From Actinomucor elegans (Eukaryota > Mucoromycota > Mucoromycetes > Mucorales > Mucoraceae), in assembly GCA_026027325.1 (NCBI GenBank), contig JAMSLZ010000010.1:868001-932000 (forward strand): a stretch of DNA of 64,000 nt. Direction: 5' to 3'. Below are positions 1-10,750 of the stretch, in pieces (the first letter of the stretch is position 1; the number at the start of each line of letters is the position of its first letter). The notes under the pieces are model-generated. The model was not told the origin of the DNA. It ran no database searches and saw nothing but the letters and a program-made list of their open reading frames with translations. Both the position numbers and the translations under genes were made by a program.

Positions 1-957
1 ATTTGAATTGGTCATTTTACTAATATGGCTCAGTATACCAAGTTGCGAAAAAAAAAATTCGGTGTTATTATAATAGAGTACCATAAAAAGAAGAGGTATG
101 ATCATCAGCGCGTGGAAGAAAGATAGCGTACTTGAAGGGTTCCTAACGGTAACCTAAATGACGATTGTTACTCGTAAAGCAGCTTGGCTGGTAGTATTAT
201 CAGGATAACGTTGTCAGGGTACAATGAGGTGATTGGCAGTACCAACTGGATAGCATCATGAAGTTCTTGATCTTAAAGGATTTATGGTCAATGATGATCC
301 AGCAAGCTGTTGACGTAGTTGAAATTCCATTCTATGGATATTAATTCTTTGTGCAGGTTGCAGGTAAATAGAACCTAAACTTAAAAGAAATCAATTAGTA
401 GAATTCAAATAATATGATAAATGCGATACTTAGCTTAAAAAAGATGAAGAGATAAAGAAAAGGAGAGGAAATGGAAGAAGCCTCTGCGTCCCTACCCCAA
501 AGTTGAATTAAAGGCAACGACATACTATACCAAGCCCCACAAGTAAAAGCAAATGGGATCTTGAATAGATTGCAAAGGGGACCAAACTGTCTTAATCTAC
601 TGCTACTGTTGAAAGTGTAGATGTTTACCAATCTCGTTAACCAGCATTTTCTCTCTCTCTCCTTCTCTCTTGTATTATGAGAAAATAGCTGATAATCAAC
701 AAGAACCCAGATATAGCCTGCGCAGATGAAAAAAAAAAGAACGCGTTATCATTTTATTCACTGATCAGAATCATGCATAGTCTTACTGAATTTAATTTTG
801 ACACTCAAAAAAAGAAAAGAGCTCCAGAGTTGAGGACGTGATACATCTTTCAGTTGTTTATCCTACACTTGGAGTTGCTCTGACCTTAGGAGTACTGTTT
901 AAATCTCTACTAAGAGTCTTTTAGCTTTGGATAGCTCTAGTACGTTTTTGATTACAT
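1..957. other. intergenic, no gene recognised
   Basis: AT-rich sequence with a short CT-rich run near 650-670 and small A tracts. The short open frame on the minus strand at 395-631 has no recognisable motif and resembles chance coding. I see nothing else that can be supported. Confidence 0.5.
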
Positions 958-1283
958 GTGATATTGAATAAACATACTAACTTTTTTTTGAACTTAAACA
1001 AGTTATGCCCAAGACTTCACCTAAAGTTAGGATATCAGGACTGCCATCAAACTATGCTTATAAAAGCTGGGCGCAACAAGCATTACAAAATGAAAAACGA
1101 TTCATTAAACTACTTCTCATTTGCTAACGAATTCAATGGAAGTGAGCATGGAACAAATACCCATTACTATGATCTACTAAATCTATTGTCAAGCGAAAAA
1201 CAAAGTAAAAATTTAATTCATATGGTTGAAACAGCGAGATCTAAGTTTGAGGTAGAAATTTATATTTAATATCTATTACTTAG

Positions 1284-2651
1284 TTGACTCAATCCTTTTT
1301 CCAGAAACGCAAGAAAAACAAAGAACAGCCAGGTTTTGCCAAAGACTACCACACATATTGGACAAATAGAAGGAAAGAAAACACACAAGCTATCATAAAA
1401 GAAAGGCGGAGCGAAACGGTAATGAAATTAAATGATAAAACATGCCAAAGTATAGAAAGGCTAGCGGAAGAGGTACTATGATAATGCAATTAAATTAACC
1501 TTCCTGTATATTGATATTTGTTCTTAAAATTAGATATATAACAAGGCTGGTGCAGGCAGCAGCAGCAACAAAACTACTGATGGTAATAGCCCTGCCATAA
1601 CCAAAGACCCTCAGCAGCTTGGTGGTTCAGGACAATCGTTTATATTTAGCAGCAAAATTGTCGTCTGACAAGTAGGTGTCCAAAATATCAACACATTATG
1701 TAAGGTTACTAATCGTATTATGTAAAGGGTTGGTTGCTTGGGAGTTTTAGATCTCGGTTCAAGCACTGTAATATCAATGCTCAAAAAGAATATACTGAAA
1801 TTATTCAATATGCTGCATTGCCTAACGTTGAATTGACAGCATATGCTGAAGAGCTGATAACTGCCTTTTACAAATCCAAGCTTGCAACGATTTCGTTAAG
1901 AAATATAATGTGTCAAGTTGGCTATAAACAAGCCTTCAATTTGATTCTAAATCATGATGCCGGTTTCATAGAAACAACTGTTCGTCATTTGTAAGCGCGG
2001 TGTTCTTTGACTGAAACTGTAGAGACTCGCTCTAAACTTTTATTATGATTATAGCCTTGATTTAATGGATAGTCCAAACAACTGGAGAACGTGCTGCCTG
2101 TATCCATACTATTGTCTACATCATGAATCAACTGTTTTTAGCAAACAATGACGTAGTTGGTTTAGACAGGATCGAGAACGAATATTGCCAGACAAGCAGA
2201 TGCAAATGGGGCGGTGTCATTATGAAAATTAATAACAAAAAAGTATCCACAGTTCTGATCGAGTTCTCTAGTGGAACTACGGTCAATGCTACAATAAACA
2301 AAGAAACCTCTGATATTAGCAAACTATACTATAATATGATGAACATTATTGCTGATTTGCCTGCGAGCATTCCCAAGAAAACATTCTGCGCCCGCTTCTA
2401 TGGCAATCAAATAGTTATATCAATCACTTGCCAACACAACGAGCTAATAATGTTTATATTTAATTGATTTAGACAACCACATCTATTTTGAGGAACTATT
2501 TGTCTTTAAGCAAAACTATTTTAGAAAGATTCATGTGCCTTTCCGTTGCCCAACCACGCCGAGATTACTTGCCGAATATATTAGACAAATCACCGAAATA
2601 CTACAATGGAAAGAAGCTATAATCAACCAGACGTTGCAATTCCAAGATTAG
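1284..2651 (+). pseudogene. decayed gene of a Mucorales-type multicopy family
   Basis: Read in pieces, the plus strand gives protein-like segments in the same order but in different frames. They are a Lys-rich stretch at 1284-1481, a Gly/Ser segment at about 1535-1660, a segment around AYAEELITAFYKSKLA (about 1830-1880), NNWRTCCLYPYYC at about 2078-2117, then GLDRIENEY...FSSGTT and LYYNMMNIIADLPA (2157-2373), and finally EELFVFKQNYFRKIH to the stop at 2651. The frame changes between HHESTVFS and the GLDRIE segment, near a T5 run at about 2135, and several stops interrupt the 5' part. A possible GC-AG intron (about 2404-2473) would restore the 3' end. I recall similar proteins of unknown function as multicopy in Mucorales genomes; that is memory, not a search. 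Another open frame at 958-1269 may be an older 5' part. Function unknown; this copy appears dead. Confidence 0.55.
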
Positions 2652-3979
2652 TCAGCAATCACTGGATATCACTATTGACATCCTCTTTTATGCCCCCCCC
2701 CCCCTCTTTTTTTTATTTTAGTTTAGGGTCCTCCATTAAAACATCACAGGGAACACTTGTTTCAAGTTGAAGCTTTTGATTTTTGATCCTTTTTCAAATA
2801 TCTGTTAAATTTTTCAACCTAAATGATTTTTCCTCAAAAATCGCAAGTCGCTTCTCTTTTCTCTTCATCCATAATGCTTCCGCAACCATTTTCATGAAAA
2901 AAACTGCATGATCAAATAAAATTTTTAACAAAAATTGAAGTGTTTCAACAAGATGACCAAACTAAACTATTCTTTTTTTGGCTAATGTATTTTCAAAAAA
3001 GTATCCAAATGACGGTGGAACCACTATGTAATACCACTATCCATGACTGGAGCATATGAAAGTCAAAAAACGGACTGTCAATAAAAATACATTTCTCCTC
3101 CCCCCTCTTGGGCTCCGATCTTTTCTAGGAACGCATTTTAGAAACGTACTATGTGCATTTTTCAATAGTTATTGCAAATATCATACATTTTTTTTAAAAA
3201 AAAAACGCATTTTCCCTTTAAGCGTATTCTGTATACACCTCCAGCTTGAAGTAGTTAATGAACATCACACAATTGATATGAGTAAATCATATATTTGATT
3301 CTTTCTAGCGCTATACGCGAGCATTGCTGAGGCCATCCTAAAAACAGTAGTTCTTTCTGAACAGGGACTGCTATTATTCAAATATGATATTTGAACGAAA
3401 CCGGTAGAGAAATTTACCAGTTGATATTTTATATGTCGGATTGCATGTATTCTACAGCCAATTCCTGAAATATGATACACTCATATAGATTCAGCTTGGT
3501 AACGATTCCAGTATATACTGTGATCCATTCTGAACATGAGCTGGTCATTATCTGTGATATTAAACCCGAATTGGTTGACAGAAGCACACACGTTGAAAAC
3601 GGCTTGATTCAAGGAAAAGCCTTGTTGGCCCAATTTTTTTTTTCTGTAGAGAGCGATAGCCACCGGCTATTGAACAAAATGGTATTATAAGCTCACGTTA
3701 TTGATCTTGCTTCAGAAATGTGATTTTATTGGCCCATTGACGCATTCAAACAAGACTATTACTATTCTCAAGCACTCTTTACTTGTAGCTACATTTGATG
3801 TGAATACATATGTGGATATGGATTTATTTTTGAATTATGCATTCCTCCCATATACTTCAGGCCGGTTCCATCTGACGTTCAAATAACGTCACACACGAGG
3901 CTTTTCCGTCTGTTAAAAAGTGTGTAATACTTAGCTTGAATCCTCTCTGTTTTTTTTTATTCGCTTACATTTAAACACC
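2652..3979. other. intergenic with one dispersed-repeat fragment
   Basis: Holds a C10 run (about 2694-2704), several A/T tracts and a fragment of the dispersed repeat family at about 3520-3580. The open frames at 3056-3298, 3472-3690 and 3701-3886 run through repeat or low-complexity sequence and show no domain. The last part is the likely promoter of the YjbQ-like gene starting at 3980. Confidence 0.5.
3520..3580 (+). repeat. dispersed MITE-like repeat fragment
   Basis: Contains GATCCATTCTGAACATGAGC followed by a diverged GTGATATTAAACCCGAATTGG, matching the family core in the same order and spacing as other copies in the window. Confidence 0.5.
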
Positions 3980-4640
3980 ATGTCTTGGTTCCAAAAAGAA
4001 ATCCGCTTAAACGAACGCAGAAGAGGTATAGCGAAGATTTGAATACGGATTCCGAAAATTTGACCGAGATGTGTAGGCTGTCACCTTGTACACAAAGAAA
4101 TAATCGGCCAATTGCCCGAGTTAAAGTCATTTAAAGTCGGCATGGCCAATGTATTTTGTAAGTATTAAATCCAGTTTGCTATACAGTTGAGTAATAGACG
4201 CGTTTCAATAGTGCAACATACCTCTGCATCCTTAATGATCAACGAAAACTGTGATCCTGATGTTCAGAAAGATATGGAAATGGGGTTGAACAAGATCGTT
4301 CCCGAGAGCTTCCCATATATCCATACAGATGAAGGAGCTGATGATATGGTAAAATATAGAATCAAAAAAGCATATACATAGCCTCTAATCAAGTTTTTTT
4401 TAATTGTATTTTTCTAATAAGCCTGGACACTTAAAGTCTGGTATTGTGGGTGTATCATTGAATATTCCAATTACCAACGGTAAACTCAACTTGGGAACTT
4501 GGCAAGGGCAAGTGAATTTTATAAAAACATTTTTGCAAGTGTATTAACTCGGTACATAATATAGAATCTACCTTTGTGAACATCGTAACTCTGGCGGTTC
4601 ACGTCGTGTTGTAGTTACATTACAAGGTCAAAAGAATTAG
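3980..4640 (+). CDS. YjbQ/UPF0047 family protein
   Basis: Five exons: 3980-4025, 4077-4157, 4212-4348, 4422-4507, 4565-4640, giving 141 residues, the usual length for this family. The start [10 protein letters not shown] and the motifs [49 protein letters not shown] and [12 protein letters not shown] are family hallmarks. The conserved His and Asp/Glu of HTSAS and HTDEG form the expected active-site cleft. The family is found in bacteria, archaea and eukaryotes; E. coli YjbQ has weak thiamine-phosphate-synthase activity, and the physiological role is unsettled. The fourth intron (4508-4564) starts with GC inside a strong context, GG|GCAAGT, so it is a GC-AG intron; no GT donor there keeps the conserved WQG-IYLCEHR join. 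No targeting signal is visible. Confidence 0.88.
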
Positions 4641-5780
4641 ACAATATCTGTATATACATAAAAGAGGGGAACTGGTTGATACACATCCAGTGCCATTGCA
4701 TTTTGTCAATAAACTAGATTGACTATTTCGCAAAAAGATTAGCTGTAGCTGACAATGTGAATACAAGCAGGCCCGCAATGTAGAGGATGATAGGATGCTA
4801 CTCACTCTCGTGTATATGTTATTAGGCTGGTGATGTTTGCGGAAGTAATTTTATAAGTAGTTTGTTTGCTTATTTGGTTTTATGATATACATCCAGCAGA
4901 TGCTTAAAAGAAGGCAAAACGAACACAGTGTATACGCTACTCCACAACTTACTGCTACCCTTCTATTGCTACATGTACTTGCTATTATATTAGTGAGTCA
5001 CACTTATTGGGTCTATACTGATACTATTTCTTATTAGTATCTCGTTTTCTCAAAGTTAAAATGGAAAAGCAATCCTCAAAAGAAACGATTATTTTGGGCA
5101 TTTATCGGACGGCGATGAAAAAAACACAGTGACAAGAACAAGATGATGGCAAAAGAGATTAGTAATTGCCACTAAAGATAAGATGATGAACTACACGCTG
5201 ATGCAGTAATAGTGGATGCCAGAAAAGAAAATGATCAACATTAAACAAAACATTGAATTAAGCAAATCAATGCTGATTGATGAATTAAAAAACTTCTTTG
5301 AGACCAAAAGTGAAAAATGTCAGAGAATCTAAGGCTGGGTAAATTAATTCGGATTTAATCTATTCAAATAAAGGGGAGAAATCTGTATTGAGGCTTCTTA
5401 GTTGCCATGTTGGAGTGCATTTGTCTCTTATAATACTTGATGTATGGTTTTTCACCGGTAAGCCCAATAAAATACTATTTGAGAGTTACGAGCCAGCGAA
5501 GACACAAGCTTCTTTGTTTAAGAAACATGTGACTGAAGATGCATCAATCGCCATTCTATTATCATCAATCGCATGTCCAATCTCGTTCTCATCATCTGAT
5601 TGTTTTTTTTACATACTTGCATTTGTGCGCCTTTCGAAGATAAACTACACTTAGAGCGAGACATACAATGGTATGTATATATGTATACTCTCTTTTTCCC
5701 AATGTGAGAATAAAGTGATCATCGTATCCAAAAAAAAAATGCTTCAAAAATATATAATCCTGTTTAGATAAACTGTTTTG
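4641..5780. other. intergenic, no gene recognised
   Basis: Short open frames at 4620-4805 (-) and 5388-5654 (+) carry no recognisable domain. The sequence is AT-rich with many A tracts. The 3' part may be continuous with the transposase relic that lies just beyond it on the minus strand. Confidence 0.4.
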
Positions 5781-5799
5781 AATCTGTTTAACTTTGCCT

Positions 5800-6147
5800 G
5801 TTTCACCCAACTGTGTCTTTTTTGGCGTTTGCATTAGGTTTGTTTTCGAGAGATTCAGCAATCATTTTCTGATCTTTCTTAAGCCAATTGCATGTTGTAC
5901 TGCGAACTACGCCTAACTGTTTACTAGATTTTCCAGTAATGAGGCTTCTTTCGTAGACTAATTCAAAAAATCATTCTTTTGTGTCATCTTTGTGCTTCAT
6001 TTAGGTGAAGCAAGTATCAGAGGAAGATCCAGCTTGACTTTTGGAGAGCTGGCTTTTCTTTTTTTCTCGGACGGCTTTAAATATGTGAAATTGCCATATT
6101 CCATGATAGTATCTAGTGAAGAGTTCTCTTCGTTCATTTTCATTTAG
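5800..6147 (-). mobile_element. relic of a DDE-transposase N-terminal (HTH) region
   Basis: Read on the minus strand from about 6147: an Asn/Glu-rich leader ending in LDTIMEYGNF, a Lys/Ser-rich linker, then after a frame change FELVYERSLITGKSSKQLGV followed by STTCNWLKKDQKMIAESLENK. The latter is a typical helix-turn-helix of Tc1/mariner/pogo-type transposases: a first helix, a GKS turn and a recognition helix with NWLKK. Stops interrupt it, and no DDE catalytic part follows before about 5640, so this is a 5' fragment. I recall similar transposases as abundant in Mucorales. The assignment rests on the HTH pattern alone. Confidence 0.45.
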
Positions 6148-6941
6148 AAGTTCGTTTCTAGATTGATTGCTATTCTTTTAAATTCAAAAGTAGAGACTAT
6201 GAGTTTTAAAATGTACTTTGAAGAGGGACAAGGAAATGTACAAGTTTTAATAATAATCGTGTGTATGTTTGATATTCATTGGTTGAACGTTTTATTCACC
6301 ATCATGTACTCGATTGACTTGACTAAATAGTATAGTGAACCTTCAAGTTTTTTTTTTCATGGCTTTTCAAGCATGCTCTACCAACTAACTGGCCGGAATT
6401 CTCTGCGGTAGATTAATACCATCATTTAATTGCATACGTTAATAACTTGGAAGCTTGTCTCTTTATTCTTTCAGTACGGTAGCTGGAGGCTGTGTAAATA
6501 AAGTCAAAAAAGTTCTCCTTTCTATAAAAAAAAGGAATATTTTCGTTTGTTTTTTGTAATTCTTCAATTTCATTTCTTTTGACTTGCAATCCATTTACTG
6601 AGCACTGTTTCATATATGCTGGAATAAATGGATAATTTCAATCAATTTTAAAAGTAACAAAAAGAAATATTACAAGTGTTTTAGATATCTACAGTAGTAA
6701 AAAAGGACAATAGGAGTATAATTAAGCAGAGCATGAGGTTGTATTTTATTGTACTATATAATACGGTGCTTATATCTTGTGCTTGATGACAGTATTATAT
6801 AATTAATAGCGCAAGGACCATCACATACATCCATACTAAACTATTGGATCTAATAATCAATAGATCTTTGTGTTAATGATCTAAGTTTGCATCGGATGGT
6901 TAATTCATGCATACTTCTGACTTGGCTCCAATTACGCAGTA

Positions 6942-6978
<37 letters not shown>

Positions 6979-7286
6979 TTTGTTAAATTGCACATGAATG
7001 CAACTATACACATTCATGCTTATTACTAATTTACTAAATTAAATATCACTTAATAGAGGAAAAAATATGTGACATACTAGTGCATAGTGATACGCAATAG
7101 TCAGGGGTATATCTCTAGCTCATATAATAAGGGACTATTTTGTATACATACACAGGCAAAAAAAAAAAAAAAACTCTTTTTTTGGACTATACTAGTAGTA
7201 TATAGTCGATTTACAGATTAAAGGGTCAAGGATATATTAAGTTTAATAAAGAGGGATAATAAGTACAGAAATAAATTTGCAGAAAA
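6148..7286. other. intergenic with 32-base T tract
   Basis: AT-rich spacer downstream of the HPP gene. A run of 32 T residues occupies 6944-6975. The open frame on the minus strand at 6422-6613 has no motif. Confidence 0.5.
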
Positions 7287-8361
7287 TCAGTAAACAATGG
7301 CATTCGTGTTTTGTGATAATTTTTGGAGTAAAATGTCTAAAGTATGTTTTTCGGTATCTGTTAGTAAGCCTGGAGTAACAATCAATGGTAATCCAGGCGA
7401 TATCAAGCTGTACTTTGTATGAGAACTATCTGCATGTTTCTGTAAAACGGATATAGCTTTGTCTATGGAGTATGCCTTTTCGAATATGGTAGAAGACGAT
7501 GATCTACTTGTAATCGCCCCAGGAATCTCTTGTACTACCATTGGTCCATTATCGTTATCTTGATTAGATTTATGTCGATAATGTTGATCGAATCTCCCTT
7601 CTTCTGCTTGAGTAAAATTATCGCATACGACTTCTTCTTGATGATTACTATGTGAAGATATGACGGTTGATAAAGTAGCGGGATCTATTTGCAAAGGAAG
7701 CGATCTAGGCGTCCACCAATACTGTGGGTATTTTCGCTCAACATTGTTTACCAGACAGGCTACAGTGATTTGCATTAGAGAAGACAAGGCTACGATACCG
7801 ATATAAAACCATTTGATGTCCATGATGCTTGGGGTAACGACTGGGATCAATGCAGTAGCTCCGCCAGGAGGGTGCACAGTCTTTGTAACTTGCATCAGAA
7901 CAAGAGCAAGTGCCATGGCAGTAGCTCCGCCCACCCATTCAACTGCGATTCGTTGCGATTCTATCTCCCAAGTTTGTTTGATACTAAGGAATAATTGAGA
8001 GATAACGACGCCTACAATGGCGCCAATCACTTGTCCAAACATGACATTACGAGGCTGTGCTAAAGGTGAATCAATGGCACCGTACAGCAAAACAGCACTT
8101 GCACCCTATCATCGGGTTAGTTTTATAATGCATAAATAACGCTAAGACATACATAAGATGCTACGATCATGGGGGCTTGATGTGTTTGAAAGGAAGGACC
8201 ATATGTAAAGATGATTTCTAGTACAGCAATACCAATCCAAGCCGCCAAAAAGACCAAAGATAAATCTTCCAAGGCCTTAATAGTTTTTGTTTATGATTTG
8301 GCTTTCTATAGCCCAAAAAGTGAGAAACACAATATGGTATTTTCTCCAAATAGTTTGTCAT
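7287..8361 (-). CDS. HPP-family integral membrane protein (apparent frameshift)
   Basis: Exon 1 is 8153-8361 and exon 2 is 7287-8105, with a 47-bp intron. The N-terminal LGYRKP and WSF, then AAWIGIAVLEI, APMIVASYGASAVLLYGA, DSPLAQPRNV and the signature HPPGGATALIPV identify the HPP family, a four-helix membrane protein; plant members have been linked to nitrite transport in plastids. The C-terminal third (about residues 180-340) is hydrophilic. The frame must change by one base at the five-A run (plus strand) at 8247-8251: upstream codons read ...WSFW in one frame and the conserved LAAWIGI in another. One additional base there would give 342 residues. It may be a sequencing error in a homopolymer or a real lesion. 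The gene lies 117 bp downstream of the BAG gene on the same strand. Confidence 0.82.
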
Positions 8362-8478
8362 AATGTGATATGAATGTTTTCTTGAAGGGAAGAAAGATTA
8401 CAAAGAAACAAGTTTATTTTTTTTTTTTATTTTTTTTTAACAAACAAATAATTTAAAGTCCAGAATCCCACCGTTCCC

Positions 8479-9972
8479 TTACTTTTTTCCCTTTTTCTTG
8501 TTCTTTCGTTTTCTTCGTTGATGATTGGTTGATGAGATCACCTTTTCCCATTGCTGCTGTTTCAAATGATCCAGTTGATCCAGCATTGATTCACACTTCT
8601 TTACTAGGCTACGTCTTTCTTGACGTATATTGTCATCTCCACAGCTATCGATGGCATCCAGCTTAAGCATAGTGCGCATGATCTCATCTTCTGACCCCAA
8701 AAACTGTCGATTGGCCTCTGTGTTAGCATTCAACAAAAAAGTGCCTTCTGGTTGCTTAGTAAAGTTCAATGTACTCTGTAACACTTTTTCCCAACGTTGA
8801 ACAAGGTCACCTTGATGACCCAATTGGCTCGAGATATGATCTAATTCTTGCTGCATCTTGAGTTTTTGCGGGTCGGGTGGCACAACTTCATTTTTTTGTT
8901 CCGCTGCTACAGCATCAACGAAATGGGACTGGCCTTCTTCCTGATCTTCCTCTGGAGCAACAGGTGTATTTGGCATATTTTCAAGAGTAGGTGTTGGTTC
9001 CGCTTCCGTAAAGATATGCTGAGGCAAGTACGGTTTTGTTTCATTGTCTTTTTGCACAGATGCCCGTGGTTCTTGAGACTGTTTGGCCCAAATACCGGAA
9101 GGCTTAGGTTCATCACTGTAGTTGTTCACTTGCTCTCCTACCATGACAGGTTCCGAAGCCAATTGCTGAACCAAATCCTTTAAAGTGACAACATGGTCTT
9201 GAAGCGGTGGTGAAGATACGGAGGGGGGCGGTGGTGTTTCAGTATCTGATATATCTTGGTGATCATCTTCTTCATCAGAAACATGTTGGTTGACGTCGGA
9301 GTCCTCGGGCAAAGGTTTACCTAATACTTTATCCTGCTCAGATGATAGAAACGCAGTGCGCGGAGTCTCAGCATCGACCTTTTGGTCGGAAATATATTTC
9401 CATACTTCGGCCATGGCATCATTGTCCTTTTCTATCGGCTGTTCTTTTTGTTCTTCTTGCACTTGACGAAATACGTGTTTTAATAAATCAGCCAATTGCT
9501 CAGAATGATATTGTGAGTAACCTTCTTGTTGATCATTCAGTTGCTGCTTTTCTAATCGCTCTTGCAAGGCTTCTTTTCTCTTCTCATCCATATACTTTTG
9601 CCAAAGGTAGTTGACCCGTCTTTGTTCCAAGGCAGCAGCAATGCATTGACGATAGTAACGCTCTTCTTCTTCTTGTTGAACAGCGCGAATCAATGCCTGT
9701 TGACGGTAGGCTTCCAAATAAGCTTGGATTTCCATAGCACGTTGACGTCTGTACTGATCTTTTAGGTATTTTAGCTTCACAAGTGCTTGCTCCAAACGCT
9801 CTTTTTCGAGCCTAGACTGATGAGCTGTTTGAGGATAGTGCACATGTGGATGATGATGACATGCTTGAATATGTCGGTTACGTTCTTCTTTTTCATGTTT
9901 CAATAGCGATTGAAGCTGAAGGAAATCATCCAGCATCAAGCGCTTGGGTTCGATAATGATTGTTGGATTCAT
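8479..9972 (-). CDS. BAG-domain protein, Hsp70 nucleotide-exchange co-chaperone
   Basis: A single exon of 497 residues. Residues 20-170 are a long Glu/Arg/Gln-rich helix (probable coiled coil, repeated EEEERYYRQ and KRKEALQERLEKQQ patterns). Residues 180-360 are acidic and disordered with a poly-Pro patch. Residues 370-480 form a C-terminal helical domain with MLKLDAIDSCG, RQERRSLVKKCE and MLDQLDHLKQQ, the pattern of helices 2 and 3 of BAG domains that bind the Hsp70 ATPase domain and promote ADP release. The Arg/Lys in the last helices occupy the expected contact positions. The extreme C-terminus is RRKRKNKKKGKK, a possible nuclear or RNA-binding basic tail. I infer a cytosolic or nuclear proteostasis role; the specific client is unknown. 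Confidence 0.75.
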   Translation of the reverse strand: MNPTIIIEPKRLMLDDFLQLQSLLKHEKEERNRHIQACHHHPHVHYPQTAHQSRLEKERLEQALVKLKYLKDQYRRQRAMEIQAYLEAYRQQALIRAVQQEEEERYYRQCIAAALEQRRVNYLWQKYMDEKRKEALQERLEKQQLNDQQEGYSQYHSEQLADLLKHVFRQVQEEQKEQPIEKDNDAMAEVWKYISDQKVDAETPRTAFLSSEQDKVLGKPLPEDSDVNQHVSDEEDDHQDISDTETPPPPSVSSPPLQDHVVTLKDLVQQLASEPVMVGEQVNNYSDEPKPSGIWAKQSQEPRASVQKDNETKPYLPQHIFTEAEPTPTLENMPNTPVAPEEDQEEGQSHFVDAVAAEQKNEVVPPDPQKLKMQQELDHISSQLGHQGDLVQRWEKVLQSTLNFTKQPEGTFLLNANTEANRQFLGSEDEIMRTMLKLDAIDSCGDDNIRQERRSLVKKCESMLDQLDHLKQQQWEKVISSTNHQRRKRKNKKKGKK

Positions 9973-10750
9973 ACTCTACATGGAAGAGAGAGAAAAAAAG
10001 AAAAAAAAAAAGTTAACCAGGCTTTCTGTTTATATACAAAATGTTGGCTGTTCTAGAACATATAAAACGGAAAATACAATCCCATCCTCTTGCTTCGACT
10101 TGTATCTCTATTTCAGCTTGCTGATGTTCAACTTCACTCTATTCATTGCTATATTACTCCTTTTCTGACTCTGATCTTGCTTGAATAACATATTGAAAAG
10201 GCATTATACATAACCAAGTTACACCACTAACGTCATTTGTCTCACTATGAAAAGTTTCGCGAATTTGCTCGAATCCTCGCGATTTTTTTTTGTCTCAGGT
10301 CTCCCTTTGGTTCCTTGGCGTTTTCTTTCTTTCTTTCTGAAGAATCAACCTTTAGCTTGCAAAGATACCAGAAAAAAAAAAGAGAAATGGATTACTTTAT
10401 TCACAGTAAATTGGATGCCAACCTCATTGGTAGGCGGAAAATGAACCCACATCATTATTACTATCATTATTGTCACTGCCTAACATGGGCGTACTAGTAG
10501 TTATCCTATCATCCTAGTTATAAAGTTTGTTAACAAAATTTAATCAGAATAATATTGTGCATCGATTGATGTAAAAATCATTCTTTACATTCGTATCTAA
10601 ATGCCAAAGTCATATTGGGAAAGAAAAAGGTAATACCTTACGAGAAATTTGTTTTAATCATCGATCCAAAAAAAAGTGCCCTTGCAAAAAAAAAAAAAAA
10701 AAAAAAAAAAGTCCTTCTTCCGCTATTGTTTATCATTTTACACGCATAAT
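9973..10750. promoter_or_regulatory. divergent promoter region (BAG gene / hydrolase-like gene)
   Basis: The 778 bp between the oppositely oriented starts at 9972 and 10751 hold CT-rich and A-rich tracts, including a 25-A run at 10686-10710 just 40 bp before the downstream start. No clear TATA box or known operator is visible. The open frames here are low-complexity. Confidence 0.4.

Noticed and set aside
1740..1780. tRNA-like GGTTCAAG sequence
   Set aside because: Surrounding sequence does not fold as a tRNA and fits the pseudogene segments.
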